This document shows positions 1-6,467 of a stretch of DNA of 8,665 nucleotides, in pieces; position 1 is the first letter of the stretch; each line of letters opens with the position of its first letter. The stretch is from positions 1 through 8,665 of the forward strand of contig DCDC01000074.1 of assembly GCA_002316225.1 (NCBI GenBank). Direction: 5' to 3'. The translations under genes were made by a program, and so were the position numbers. Source of the DNA: Firmicutes bacterium UBA1065. GTDB taxonomy: Bacteria > Bacillota > Clostridia > Tissierellales > Sedimentibacteraceae. The notes under the pieces were generated by a model that was not told the DNA's origin, did not search any database, and saw nothing but the letters and a program-made list of their open reading frames with translations.

Positions 1-6
1 ACCCTT

Positions 7-56
7 GACATCAATACTACGCACTCAACATGGCTCGAGTTGATGGCATTGATGTC
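7..56. repeat. Inverted repeat / hairpin at the left edge
   Basis: A perfect 9-bp inverted repeat (GACATCAAT at 7-15, ATTGATGTC at 48-56) encloses a smaller one (TCAAC at 25-29, GTTGA at 39-43). A further small hairpin, CGTTC/GAACG, lies at 79-92. All are downstream of spw on the minus strand. They could be a terminator, an attenuator of a gene beyond the window, or a recombination site. No T-tract directly follows, so a simple terminator is not clear. In related Gram-positive clusters lsa(E) lies on this side of spw, but nothing of it is visible here. Confidence 0.4.
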
Positions 57-116
57 TTAAGCTGATTTTTAACCCTTTCGTTCGCGGGAACGTATCAACG
101 GTATTTTGATTATTTT

Positions 117-167
117 TTAAGAAACTGATATATGGGGGAACATATCGAAGCAATCAATAATGCACAT
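117..167 (-). other. Possible 16-codon leader ORF downstream of spw
   Basis: Reading leftward, an ATG at 165-167 opens a 16-codon frame (MCIIDCFDMFPHISVS) that stops at 117-119, followed by the hairpins at 79-92 and 7-56. A short ORF followed by hairpins is the layout of attenuator leaders for ribosome-targeting resistance genes such as ABC-F proteins. There is no clear Shine-Dalgarno and the downstream gene is outside the window, so this is a weak candidate. Confidence 0.15.
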
Positions 168-189
168 TAACAACTAGTCTTTGTTATAT

Positions 190-999
190 TTAAACTATTC
201 GAAAAGGTAATTGGATATTAAGGGAAGACTCTATAGACTTTTTCATATGATTAACGAGTTCAGCCACCTCAGATTCCATTCCTTCCCACTTGTCAACACA
301 CTCTCCTAAATAAGCCTCTCTCGCTTTGTTGAGTAAAGTAGCATGCTCATCGGGTAATTGAGGTATCGCCCATTCAGCTGCCAGATCTTTTGAGCGAATT
401 TCACCAGTAGATGCTGTCAGCCACATTCTGGCTAAAGTTAAAATCACATTGCGTTCGTCACCGTTAATGCTAGCTATCAACCCGGGCAACGATTCTTTAA
501 TTGCTTTTCGAATATCTGTCATTGGCACAGGCTCAATTACTTCTGTTGCCTTTGGTCCCAAAAGGTTAATACTATTTTTTCTTAGTTGTGCTAAAAGTAT
601 TGCTAAATCCGGATCATAAGTCGACTCAGGAATTTCTCCCTTTTCAAACTGCTCTCTTAGCCACTCGCCATACATAAATTCATATTTGGGGGGGAAATGC
701 CAAGGGACAATATCCTTTTGATTTATGACCGTAACTTCAAGAGGCCTCATATCTTTTATGTTTCCTATTTTCCCAGATATAAGCATTAACCTATTTGTAA
801 GATTCCTTCGAGTTTTTTCAGATAAACTTTGATTTGTTATTACCAAAATATCTACATCGCTATTCATACGTAAACCACCCATTACTGCCGAACCATACAA
901 ATACACCCCAATTAACATATTATCAAGTAGTTCCGCTATAGTTTTTAATGCTTGAATTGCTTCTTTCGGAATTTTTTTGTTACTTAAATCTATACTCAA
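190..999 (-). CDS. spw: ANT(9)-type spectinomycin adenylyltransferase (Spw-like)
   Basis: The 269-residue protein closely matches the ANT(9)/Spw family as I remember it. These cytoplasmic enzymes transfer AMP from ATP to the 9-hydroxyl of spectinomycin. The nucleotidyltransferase signature is at residues 35-50 (YGSAVMGG, then SDVDILV): G36-S37 bind nucleotide phosphate and D48/D50 bind metal. E88 in RPLEVTV is at the position of the AadA catalytic glutamate. The all-helical C-terminal domain includes LTLARMW (about 186-192) and AAEWAIPQLP (about 204-213). The start is TTG (997-999): AAAGGAG lies 7 nt upstream and no ATG fits, and a TTG start may lower expression. The gene is complete. It follows apt after 131 nt, the largest gap in the run, so it may have its own promoter. 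Streptomycin activity is not expected of this family. Confidence 0.9.
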   Translation of the reverse strand: MSIDLSNKKIPKEAIQALKTIAELLDNMLIGVYLYGSAVMGGLRMNSDVDILVITNQSLSEKTRRNLTNRLMLISGKIGNIKDMRPLEVTVINQKDIVPWHFPPKYEFMYGEWLREQFEKGEIPESTYDPDLAILLAQLRKNSINLLGPKATEVIEPVPMTDIRKAIKESLPGLIASINGDERNVILTLARMWLTASTGEIRSKDLAAEWAIPQLPDEHATLLNKAREAYLGECVDKWEGMESEVAELVNHMKKSIESSLNIQLPFRIV

Positions 1000-1130
1000 C
1001 TTCGATCTCCTTTCGTCTGAAAACTGTTTTTTAACGCCTCTTAAAATTTATAAAAAAAGAGTAAACATCTTTCGTTGTATTGTAAATTAACGCCATCCAA
1101 AATTTTGATTCAAGATTTTCTTTCGGTTTA

Positions 1131-1658
1131 TTATATGTTTGAGCCAATATAAGCTACAAAACTGCTGTCTATCCATTTTTGAGTAACCTCATTTATATCA
1201 ATCCCAATAGTAGCCAACCCAATAATGCTGCAATCCAATTTCTCTAACAAAGCTATTAAAGCCTTCATTTGAGAACCTGTCTCTATCCAATCATCTACAA
1301 TCAAAACTCTTTTGTTCCTCACAATAGAACTCTTAGATATTTCAAAGCTTTTATCTTGACCTGAATAGTCGGTAAAATGTGTCGAAATAATCTCTTCTTT
1401 TGCGTATGGCAGCTTATCACCTTTTCTTACTCCAATAAACCCCACTCCAAGTTCTTTGGCTATGGCAGTGCCTAGTATCCATCCAATTGCTTCTGGGGCA
1501 GCCACATAATCTACTTTATTTTGAAAATCCAATGATAGTACTTTTACAATTTTATCAAAAACGGTTTTATGTGTAAAAATAGTTAGTAAATCATATTTTC
1601 CAATTGAGTTACGAGGTAATATACCTCTAATTTCATTTATAACATCAGTACTTTCCAT
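1131..1658 (-). CDS. apt: Adenine/purine phosphoribosyltransferase-like protein
   Basis: This 175-residue type I phosphoribosyltransferase has about the normal length for bacterial APRT (around 170). The PRPP-binding loop is VLIVDDWIETGS at 118-129 with the acidic pair D122-D123. DYVAAPEAIGW (50-60) matches the APRT strand that begins the fold, and RKGDKLPY (78-85) matches the RKPGKLPY segment of the family. The expected reaction is base + PRPP to nucleotide + PPi in the cytoplasm. It lies between aadE and spw, as in the aadE-apt-spw module of Gram-positive resistance clusters. The start ATG has AAGGGG about 9 nt upstream. The sequence departs from housekeeping APRT outside the motifs, so the substrate is uncertain. 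It is probably a hitch-hiker rather than a resistance gene. Confidence 0.8.
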   Translation of the reverse strand: MESTDVINEIRGILPRNSIGKYDLLTIFTHKTVFDKIVKVLSLDFQNKVDYVAAPEAIGWILGTAIAKELGVGFIGVRKGDKLPYAKEEIISTHFTDYSGQDKSFEISKSSIVRNKRVLIVDDWIETGSQMKALIALLEKLDCSIIGLATIGIDINEVTQKWIDSSFVAYIGSNI

Positions 1659-1701
1659 ACATTTACACCCCTTGCTTATGGTTAATAATCTTTGCTAATC
1701 T

Positions 1702-2565
1702 TTAAAAATAGTCATTTTCAACATATTTTTTATACATGTCCTCGGTATATCTTGTTATGTTCTTACCATACTCTGGATAATCAAACCCCAGTAGTTCTGC
1801 TACCTCTTTGGACACTTCCCTGAACAATTGGTGGCATATAAATAATGACTTCCAAATATTTTCATAGGAATCCATGCGATATGTAGATAATAATCTATTC
1901 CATAGATCTTCATCAATGTATTTGTTAATATACTTATAATTTTTCCCAACACTTAATGAAAATTCTGTCTTTATCCCAACCTTCCACGACATCATCCTAA
2001 GTAGTTCAAACCGTAGAATCTGGTTCAGATGATCGATTGCAAACAGTATCTCTTTGCGGCACAATCCTTTAATAACATAAGGTGTTACATTCCAAAATTC
2101 ATTGCAGCAATCATCATACTCCCTTGCGCTTGGCTTTCTTACATGATAATCTATATCAGTCGGAACTATGTCCCTTTTAATTCTACAATCTTTATCAATT
2201 AGAACCTTTATTAATTTATCGCCCTTTAGGTAATTATCTAACTCTTCCAAGGGCAATAAGGTAAGATCAATTTTATTGTAATCATCAAATAGCATAAGAT
2301 AGGAAAATCCCTTTTCTTCAGGTGGGAATAATTCCATATCCTCCGGCTTTTGCATCATTATTATATTCCCAAATTGATTAAGCCAGTCATCATTAGATAT
2401 AAACGGTTCTATATCACTTACAAAATATGTAATATCATAATCCTGAAATTCATCTTTAGGTATATTAATATTTGCGCGTGACCCCTCAAGGGTCACAATT
2501 CGAATACGTTCATCCTGTTCTGCTAAAGAAAGTACTAAATCCATCATTTCTTTTTCTGATCTCAT
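1702..2565 (-). CDS. aadE: Aminoglycoside 6-adenylyltransferase ANT(6) (streptomycin resistance)
   Basis: The 287-residue protein belongs to the ANT(6)/AadE family, which adenylylates the 6-position of streptomycin with ATP. The active-site motif LEGSRANINIP (26-36) carries G28-S29-R30, followed by QDYDITYFV (41-49) with metal ligands D42 and D44 and the third acidic residue D100 in KIDLTLLPL. The family hallmark PSAREYDDCCNEFW is at 145-158, and GKNYKY and the IWKSLF-type segment are in the C-terminal half. Length matches intact ANT(6) proteins (about 285-302). GAGGAG lies 7 nt before the ATG, and the gene starts 32 nt after the methyltransferase, so co-transcription is likely. From memory it lies between ANT(6)-Ia and ANT(6)-Ib in sequence, so the exact subtype name is uncertain. 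Confidence 0.9.
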   Translation of the reverse strand: MRSEKEMMDLVLSLAEQDERIRIVTLEGSRANINIPKDEFQDYDITYFVSDIEPFISNDDWLNQFGNIIMMQKPEDMELFPPEEKGFSYLMLFDDYNKIDLTLLPLEELDNYLKGDKLIKVLIDKDCRIKRDIVPTDIDYHVRKPSAREYDDCCNEFWNVTPYVIKGLCRKEILFAIDHLNQILRFELLRMMSWKVGIKTEFSLSVGKNYKYINKYIDEDLWNRLLSTYRMDSYENIWKSLFICHQLFREVSKEVAELLGFDYPEYGKNITRYTEDMYKKYVENDYF

Positions 2566-2597
2566 TTACATACTCCTCGTTTATTTTTTCTATATTA

Positions 2598-3332
2598 TTA
2601 CATCTTCTTTTTTGCCGATACAATCAGCATCATTGGGCGTCGCATTTCATCCGCCATCCCCGGAATATCCATCATGTTCTCTGGCGGCTGTGGCTCCACA
2701 ATCTGATTTATTATAAAACTATTTGAAAGCAGTGTATTTAGATATGTGGTCAGTGTTCTATGATATTTTGTAACCTTTTCTTCCAAAAACATAGCTGTCC
2801 GTTTGCCCTCATAATAATAATTGTCCACCGGGAAATGCAGTATTTCTCCTTTTTCGTTATAATACCAGTCTTGTGTTCCATGAGCAGTAAAAACAGGATG
2901 TTCAACTGTAAAAACTAAATTGCCACCAGCCTTCAGCATCCTATATATCTTTTTTATTAAATTCTCATAGTCTGCTACATAATGAAACGCAAGCGAACTT
3001 AGTATTACATCAAAGCTCTCCTCTGGGAAATCCACATCTTCTATGGCACAGCATTCATATTCAATCTGTGGAAAATGGGTTTTTCCTTTTGCTACTTCGA
3101 GCATTTTATGAGAAATATCAACACCTACTACAGAGGAAGCACCGTTTTCCATCGCATATATACAGTGCCATCCATAGCCGCATCCTAAATCAAGCACACG
3201 CTTACCCTTAAAATCAGGTAGCATCTTTTTCAAAGTCTCCCATTCTCCCGCACCAGCCAGTCCTTTCTGCGAGCGACTCATTTGACTGTATTTTTGAAAA
3301 AATATATTATCATCATATTTGTTTTCTTTCAT
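2598..3332 (-). CDS. Class I SAM-dependent methyltransferase
   Basis: The 244-residue protein has a Rossmann-fold methyltransferase core (Methyltransf_11/25 type). Motif I is VLDLGCGYG (46-54), the acidic end of beta-2 is VGVDIS (69-74), motif II/III is FDVILSSLAFHYV (107-119), and RMLKAGGNLVFTVEHP (131-146) matches motif IV. It should bind S-adenosylmethionine in the cytoplasm, but the acceptor is unknown. It overlaps the upstream nucleotidyltransferase by 20 nt, with GAGGAGA 6 nt before its ATG inside that gene, so the two are probably translationally coupled. The same pair travels with aadE in Gram-positive resistance regions, as I recall. It is not an Erm-type rRNA dimethylase: the family signature and length differ. 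A small-molecule or drug methyltransferase is possible but unproven. Confidence 0.85.
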   Translation of the reverse strand: MKENKYDDNIFFQKYSQMSRSQKGLAGAGEWETLKKMLPDFKGKRVLDLGCGYGWHCIYAMENGASSVVGVDISHKMLEVAKGKTHFPQIEYECCAIEDVDFPEESFDVILSSLAFHYVADYENLIKKIYRMLKAGGNLVFTVEHPVFTAHGTQDWYYNEKGEILHFPVDNYYYEGKRTAMFLEEKVTKYHRTLTTYLNTLLSNSFIINQIVEPQPPENMMDIPGMADEMRRPMMLIVSAKKKM

Positions 3333-4182
3333 CTGAACTCTCCTCGTTTAAAAAGTTATTTATCTCCGATACAATTTCATTCACTTCATTATAAAGCTTC
3401 TCGGTCATGTCGTAGCATTCAAAAAGTGAGATACCGAGTACTTCAAAAATATGATTTACCTTCTCGGTATATTTTTCAGGTTTATGTTCAAAAGTTTCAA
3501 GCAGTTTTATAGCTTTCTTTTCGTTGATACAATAAGCATTATTACATGCAAATAACACTTGATTTAAACATGAAACTATACGAAAAACATGACCCGCAAT
3601 ATAATATTTATCGTCTGTTCCCGAATTTGCTTTTACAAACATTAAAGAGAACCCTGCTTCAAACATAAAAAAGTTAACTAAACTTTTCTGCAAAGCATTG
3701 GGATAAGTTTCTGCCTGTTTTTTTAATTCGCATAAGCTTTCATTCTTAGCATATAGTATTTTGCTAATCGCTAATTCTCCTCGATACATTGCACTAATAT
3801 AACCATGGGGATGCCCAGTCTGATAATTGGCAGTAACAATTCCGTGCTCTGTATCTTTCATTATTTGTTCCACACGTTTAATATCACGTAAAATTAAATC
3901 CACATGATACCCGTTTATGACTAACCATCCGCCGCCATTAATCCAATCACCCCATGCTCCGGGAGGTACAACAAGGTTATTTCTATGCTCATCATCCAGC
4001 TTTGTAGCGAATTGATTAATAGTATTTATGTCAAATGATTCTGAATTGTAATAGATGCCGATATCTATATCCGAATCCTCTGTATGGGTGCCCCTTGCAC
4101 GTGAACCACCTAAAACAATACCTTCTATATAAGACAGAGAGGATAATTTCTCTGCTACTGATTTAATAATATTATCTACCAT
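3313..4182 (-). CDS. Nucleotidyltransferase-domain protein, putative drug-modifying enzyme
   Basis: From the ATG chosen here the protein has 289 residues. The frame is open 16 codons further to 4230, but AAAGGAG lies exactly 8 nt before the ATG at 4180-4182, so the shorter start is preferred. The N-terminal domain has a complete polymerase-beta-type active site: GGSRARGT (25-32), SDIDIGIYY (37-45) with D38 and D40, and a third acidic residue in HVDLILRD (D95). This is the fold of aminoglycoside and lincosamide nucleotidyltransferases. The remaining two thirds is a mostly helical, unassigned domain. It has no clear match to AadE, Ant(9) or Lnu beyond the active site. It starts the gene pair coupled to the methyltransferase and lies upstream of aadE. 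The substrate is unknown. An antibiotic is plausible from the context, a toxin-antitoxin NTase less so given its size. Confidence 0.8.
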   Translation of the reverse strand: MVDNIIKSVAEKLSSLSYIEGIVLGGSRARGTHTEDSDIDIGIYYNSESFDINTINQFATKLDDEHRNNLVVPPGAWGDWINGGGWLVINGYHVDLILRDIKRVEQIMKDTEHGIVTANYQTGHPHGYISAMYRGELAISKILYAKNESLCELKKQAETYPNALQKSLVNFFMFEAGFSLMFVKANSGTDDKYYIAGHVFRIVSCLNQVLFACNNAYCINEKKAIKLLETFEHKPEKYTEKVNHIFEVLGISLFECYDMTEKLYNEVNEIVSEINNFLNEESSDERKQI

Positions 4183-4284
4183 CAAGCATGCTCCTTTTAT
4201 CGATTCACTGCTGTAAAAATTCCAAGCCAAATCTTTTGCTTCTACTCAACATATTTATAATTTTTTTAATTTCACAAAAGATAG

Positions 4285-4530
4285 TTAAAACTTATCAATT
4301 GTCTTTTTATACCTCTGCTGATTAGATGAAGTCTTTTCAATAGCCTTTAAATTACCATTCATTTTGCTAACATGGTTTAAAAATAACGTTCCAAGCAGAA
4401 GTCGATCCTTTCTGGGTATCCTATTCCACACATATCCCTTGAATAAATCTTTAACAAGAAAAACTTCGCCATCATTTAGATTTTCAGTTTCTCTAATAGC
4501 TTCTTCCAATAGCTCATTTACATCAATCAT
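4285..4530 (-). CDS. DUF1413-type small protein
   Basis: This 81-residue protein resembles DUF1413 proteins carried by Firmicutes mobile elements. The recognisable core is FLVKDLFKGYVWNRIPRKD (about residues 24-42) followed by RLLLGTLFLNHV, with a basic, hydrophilic C-terminus. There is no signal peptide or membrane segment. The start is the ATG at 4528-4530: AAGGAG (4539-4544) lies 8 nt upstream, whereas the in-frame GTG three codons earlier would overlap that site. It is the first gene after a strong promoter with a palindromic operator and could be the leading gene of the whole leftward run. The family function is unknown. A role in regulation of the element is conceivable but has no direct support. 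Confidence 0.65.
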   Translation of the reverse strand: MIDVNELLEEAIRETENLNDGEVFLVKDLFKGYVWNRIPRKDRLLLGTLFLNHVSKMNGNLKAIEKTSSNQQRYKKTIDKF

Positions 4531-4548
4531 GTTGTCCACTCCTTATTA

Positions 4549-4582
4549 ATAATAATATCAACAACATTGTTGATATTATTAT
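4549..4582. promoter_or_regulatory. 16-bp-arm palindrome over the -10 box (likely operator)
   Basis: A perfect inverted repeat has 16-bp arms (4549-4564 and 4567-4582) around a 2-bp centre; the core reads ATCAACAACATTGTTGAT. It covers most of the -10 box and the predicted transcription start of the leftward promoter. That is the typical place for a dimeric repressor to block transcription. In RNA it would also form a 5' hairpin just before the Shine-Dalgarno, so an mRNA-level role is an alternative. Confidence 0.65.
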
Positions 4583-4606
4583 ACGTATATTCACAGTCAA
4601 AGTCAA
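4578..4606 (-). promoter_or_regulatory. Canonical housekeeping promoter of the leftward run
   Basis: On the minus strand TTGACT (4601-4606) and a perfect TATAAT (4578-4583) are separated by 17 bp. This is near the ideal sigma-A/sigma-70 promoter. The start point should fall near 4571, about 40 nt before the ATG of the DUF1413 gene. This is a Gram-positive style promoter and may be poorly recognised by the Bacteroidota sigma factor. Confidence 0.75.
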
Positions 4607-4673
4607 TCCGTAAATAAGAAAAGCCACCAATCAAGGAAGTAACACCTCTCAATTGGTCGCCATTTCTGATATC

Positions 4674-4739
4674 CTATATCTCAATATCTATTTCAACACC
4701 TGATTTAAATTCAACAGTGAGCTTGTTTTCACCTCGACT
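4674..4739 (-). pseudogene. Remnant: C-terminal tail of a serine recombinase (putative)
   Basis: On the minus strand a 21-codon open tail ends at a TAG (4674-4676) and reads GENKLTVEFKSGVEIDIEI. The pattern K-(I/L)-T-V-x-F-K-x-G-(V/I)-E-(I/L) just before the stop is typical of the C-terminus of large serine recombinases of Firmicutes mobile elements. An in-frame TAA precedes it, so no functional gene remains. This would be a scar of the element that once carried the region. The match is short and from memory. Confidence 0.4.
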
Positions 4740-4765
4740 TTAGTATACACTTATATGCTCTAAAA

Positions 4766-4806
4766 AATAATCCACGCTCCGTAGACAAAACAGAGCGCGG
4801 GTTATT
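4766..4806 (-). terminator. Rho-independent terminator of the MFS fragment
   Basis: Two 14-nt arms (4766-4779 and 4793-4806) pair with only two wobble-type mismatches around a 13-nt loop. On the minus strand the stem is followed by a T-rich run (ATTATTTTTT). It begins right at the stop codon of the truncated efflux gene and is correctly placed to end its transcription. Confidence 0.75.
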
Positions 4807-5447
4807 CAAAAGTCCCATTTGATCCTTTTTTGGAAAAGCAGTGCAATAGAAGTAATAAGGCAAATCCCAATGCCTGAAATGAAAAACCACTTACTAATAC
4901 CGATAATCTCGGCTACCGGGCTTGCTATGGCAAGTCCAATCGGCATTGTCACAGATGAAGTTACTGATAGCAAAGAAAATGCTCTGCCCATTTTTTCGCG
5001 CGAAATGGTTTCGTGCATATAAGCCGTTAATGGTATGGTATGGATATTACCACCTCCGCCAATAAAAGCACAGGCAAAAATGAAAAGCCAGCAAGCAATA
5101 AGCGAAGATGGCAGTAAGCCACAGAACAGAACGGCAATTCCCATAACCCCAAGACCAACATAAGCCGTTTTCAGTTTGTTCTTTACTCTCAATCTGCTGC
5201 TAAGTAGTATGGCACTTGCCATCATACCCAGCGCACAGCTCAAAGACCCTGCACTGGCATACCATGCACCCGCATTAAAATAGCTGCTGATCATTAGCGG
5301 AAAAAAAGTTGTCAAAGGCATATAGAAAATCAAACACAAAGTTTCGGCTATAATGATAACAAGCAGTTTTCTATCTGCGGCGTACACCGATAATCCTTCC
5401 TTGAAATCGTCTTTAAAGCTTTGCTTTACTTTGTTTTTTGTTAGGCT
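4806..5447 (-). pseudogene. MFS efflux transporter, 5'-truncated (C-terminal half)
   Basis: The frame encodes the C-terminal half of an MFS_3/Mef-type drug efflux protein, which normally has about 400 residues and 12 membrane helices. About 193 residues from VYAADRKLL to the stop contain roughly six hydrophobic helices (LLVIIIAETLCLIFYMPL, AGSLSCALGMMASAILL, the VGLGVMGIAVLF and WLFIFACAFIGG segments, ASPVAEIIGI, and WFFISGIGICLITSIALLF). The frame stays open upstream to 5447 (KQSFKDDFKEG...), a plausible cytosolic linker before helix 7, but has no good start. The only candidate is a GTG at 5385-5387 without a Shine-Dalgarno. The first six helices are missing, replaced by the end of an unrelated gene. 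It is therefore a truncated and probably non-functional transporter that marks the junction with the Bacteroidota-like DNA. The original substrate cannot be told. Confidence 0.75.
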
Positions 5448-6142
5448 TTAAGGTCAAGCCCGTCCGTTTGTCCACCACCCAAGTTCAGGGTTTCTCCGTC
5501 CATCTTCATCCCGTTCAGATTGTCAATCGTAAAACGGCGAAGTTTTGAAGTGCGGGGTTCAACGGCTTTCTGAATGATTTGCTTTGCTACGGTCTTAGGT
5601 GCTGATTTGACCTTCTTGAAAACACCTTCCTGAACAACCTCCTTACTGATTGAAGAGCCGAACAAGGAAAGCCGCAGCGTGTTTGTGTTGAAAACGAGTG
5701 CTTTGTTCAGCCAGATGTCGTTTGATTCACGGGTTCCAGTTTTAGGGTTCCGAAGTTCAAACAACGCCATTTCCAGTGCTTCCTTCACTTGCTTTTTGAA
5801 GTCTTCTACCGATACCCCGTTCAGGTCATAGCGTTCGTAATCCCACGTTTCAACCATTGGGACAACATCCCGACCCAAAACCACATTGTTCAGCGTCAGT
5901 GCGTCTTTTTCGAGCATATTCCCGTAAGAAGCATTGATATTCACAATTTGGTTTGCAACCTCTGTGTTCAACGATTTGTCAGAATTGTATCCCCGCAAGG
6001 ATACAAAACGAACACGGCTGTTTTCGTTCGTCAGTTCGATAAGACGTTCAACGTCCAAACGACTGATACCATAAGCCTCCATAATACCCACAATCGCTTT
6101 TTCGATTAGGGCTTTTTGCTGTTTTTGCTTTTGTGCTGTCAT
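5441..6142 (-). CDS. Unknown 233-residue protein of Bacteroidota mobile DNA
   Basis: I do not recognise this protein's function. It is soluble and has no signal peptide or membrane helix. It starts with a Lys/Gln-rich segment (MTAQKQKQQK). The most structured part is VRFVSLRGYNSDKSLNTEVA (44-63) followed by NINASYGNMLEKDALTLNNV. A helical middle follows (VEDFKKQVKEALEMALFELR), then NDIWLNKALVFNTNTLRLSLFG (about 141-162), a Lys-rich stretch (176-190) and a polar tail with GGGQTDGLDLKA. The ATG is supported by a bipartite GTAACAA/CGTAACT element ending exactly 5 nt upstream; there is no Shine-Dalgarno. It is transcribed away from the rightward genes and shares their control-element type. Its stop overlaps the open end of the truncated MFS frame, so the foreign segment joins right at or after its 3' end. 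A phage- or plasmid-maintenance role is possible but unsupported. Confidence 0.65.
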   Translation of the reverse strand: MTAQKQKQQKALIEKAIVGIMEAYGISRLDVERLIELTNENSRVRFVSLRGYNSDKSLNTEVANQIVNINASYGNMLEKDALTLNNVVLGRDVVPMVETWDYERYDLNGVSVEDFKKQVKEALEMALFELRNPKTGTRESNDIWLNKALVFNTNTLRLSLFGSSISKEVVQEGVFKKVKSAPKTVAKQIIQKAVEPRTSKLRRFTIDNLNGMKMDGETLNLGGGQTDGLDLKA

Positions 6143-6147
6143 AACCC

Positions 6148-6176
6148 AGTTACGTTAGGAGTTTTTAGCTTGTTAC
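6148..6176 (-). promoter_or_regulatory. GTAACAA-N15-CGTAACT element (copy 2, leftward)
   Basis: On the minus strand GTAACAA (6170-6176) and CGTAACT (6148-6154) are separated by 15 nt and end 5 nt before the ATG of the 233-residue gene. This copy is on the opposite strand from copies 3-8 and faces its own gene, which shows that the element is directional and gene-linked. Confidence 0.8.
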
Positions 6177-6221
6177 TGATAAATTTATGTTGCTTTAATT
6201 ATTTCTTTTGAATAGGAACGG

Positions 6222-6250
6222 AGTTACGAAAAAACTATTCAGTTTGTTAT
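6222..6250 (-). promoter_or_regulatory. ATAACAA-N15-CGTAACT element (copy 1, leftward, degenerate)
   Basis: ATAACAA (6244-6250) and CGTAACT (6222-6228) have the same 15-nt gap as the other copies but one base change in the first half. It lies upstream of copy 2, with 74 bp between matching bases, and no ATG-started frame follows it directly. It may be an upstream or auxiliary site for the leftward gene or a decayed element whose gene is lost. Confidence 0.55.
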
Positions 6251-6302
6251 AGATAAAAAGGTTAAACGGAAAATAAAAAATAAAGTTACATACCACCTTT
6301 AA

Positions 6303-6370
6303 GATATACACAAAAGTTCAACGTATCCTGAAAATATATTTTCCAACTTTACTGAACTTTATTGTATATC
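6303..6370. promoter_or_regulatory. Two-tier co-centred palindrome (copy A)
   Basis: The outer arms GATATACACAAAAGTTCA (6303-6320) and TGAACTTTATTGTATATC (6353-6370) match as inverted repeats at 16 of 18 positions. The inner palindrome GAAAATATATTTTC (6330-6343) is perfect. Both share the same centre, between 6336 and 6337, while the 9-bp stretches between the tiers do not pair. This suggests two protein dimers, or one tetramer, binding symmetrically upstream of the copy 3 element. Confidence 0.75.
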
Positions 6371-6417
6371 TTCAAATTCAAAAAAGCCCAAGCTCGTAAC
6401 CAGGGAATGTCAATTTA

Positions 6418-6446
6418 GTAACAAATTCAACTCGATAAACGTAATT
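6418..6446 (+). promoter_or_regulatory. GTAACAA-N15-CGTAATT element (copy 3) with extra upstream CGTAAC
   Basis: GTAACAA (6418-6424) and CGTAATT (6440-6446) are 15 nt apart, and the element ends 21 nt before the ATG at 6468. A third CGTAAC at 6395-6400 precedes it with a 22-bp step, close to the 23-bp step between the two halves. Three same-orientation GTAA boxes thus lie at about two-helical-turn spacing. Confidence 0.8.
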
Positions 6447-6467
6447 GTAATACAAACATCATTAAGA

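Larger units (their letters stand above)
6301..6446 (+). repeat. 146-bp control-region repeat, copy A
   Basis: This stretch aligns without gaps to 7528-7673 at a constant offset of 1227 bp. By hand I count 21 mismatches in the first 124 columns (about 83% identity). It contains, in order, a 68-bp two-tier palindrome, the conserved block AAGCTCGTAACCAGGGAA, and a bipartite GTAACAA/CGTAATT element. Each copy lies just upstream of a rightward gene after a long non-coding gap, so it is probably the major control region of each rightward transcription unit. Confidence 0.85.

Noticed and set aside
2472..2726. Plus-strand open frame of 84 codons.
   Set aside because: It is antisense to the end of the methyltransferase gene and the start of aadE, both strongly supported.
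4622..4663. Weak inverted repeat CACCAAT/ATTGGTC beside the recombinase remnant, considered as an attachment site or terminator.
   Set aside because: Only 6 bp pair, with a long loop, no T-run and no matching duplicate elsewhere in the window.
5789..6109. Plus-strand open frame of 106 codons.
   Set aside because: It is antisense to the 233-residue gene, whose start is backed by a correctly placed element. No element or Shine-Dalgarno precedes the plus-strand frame.
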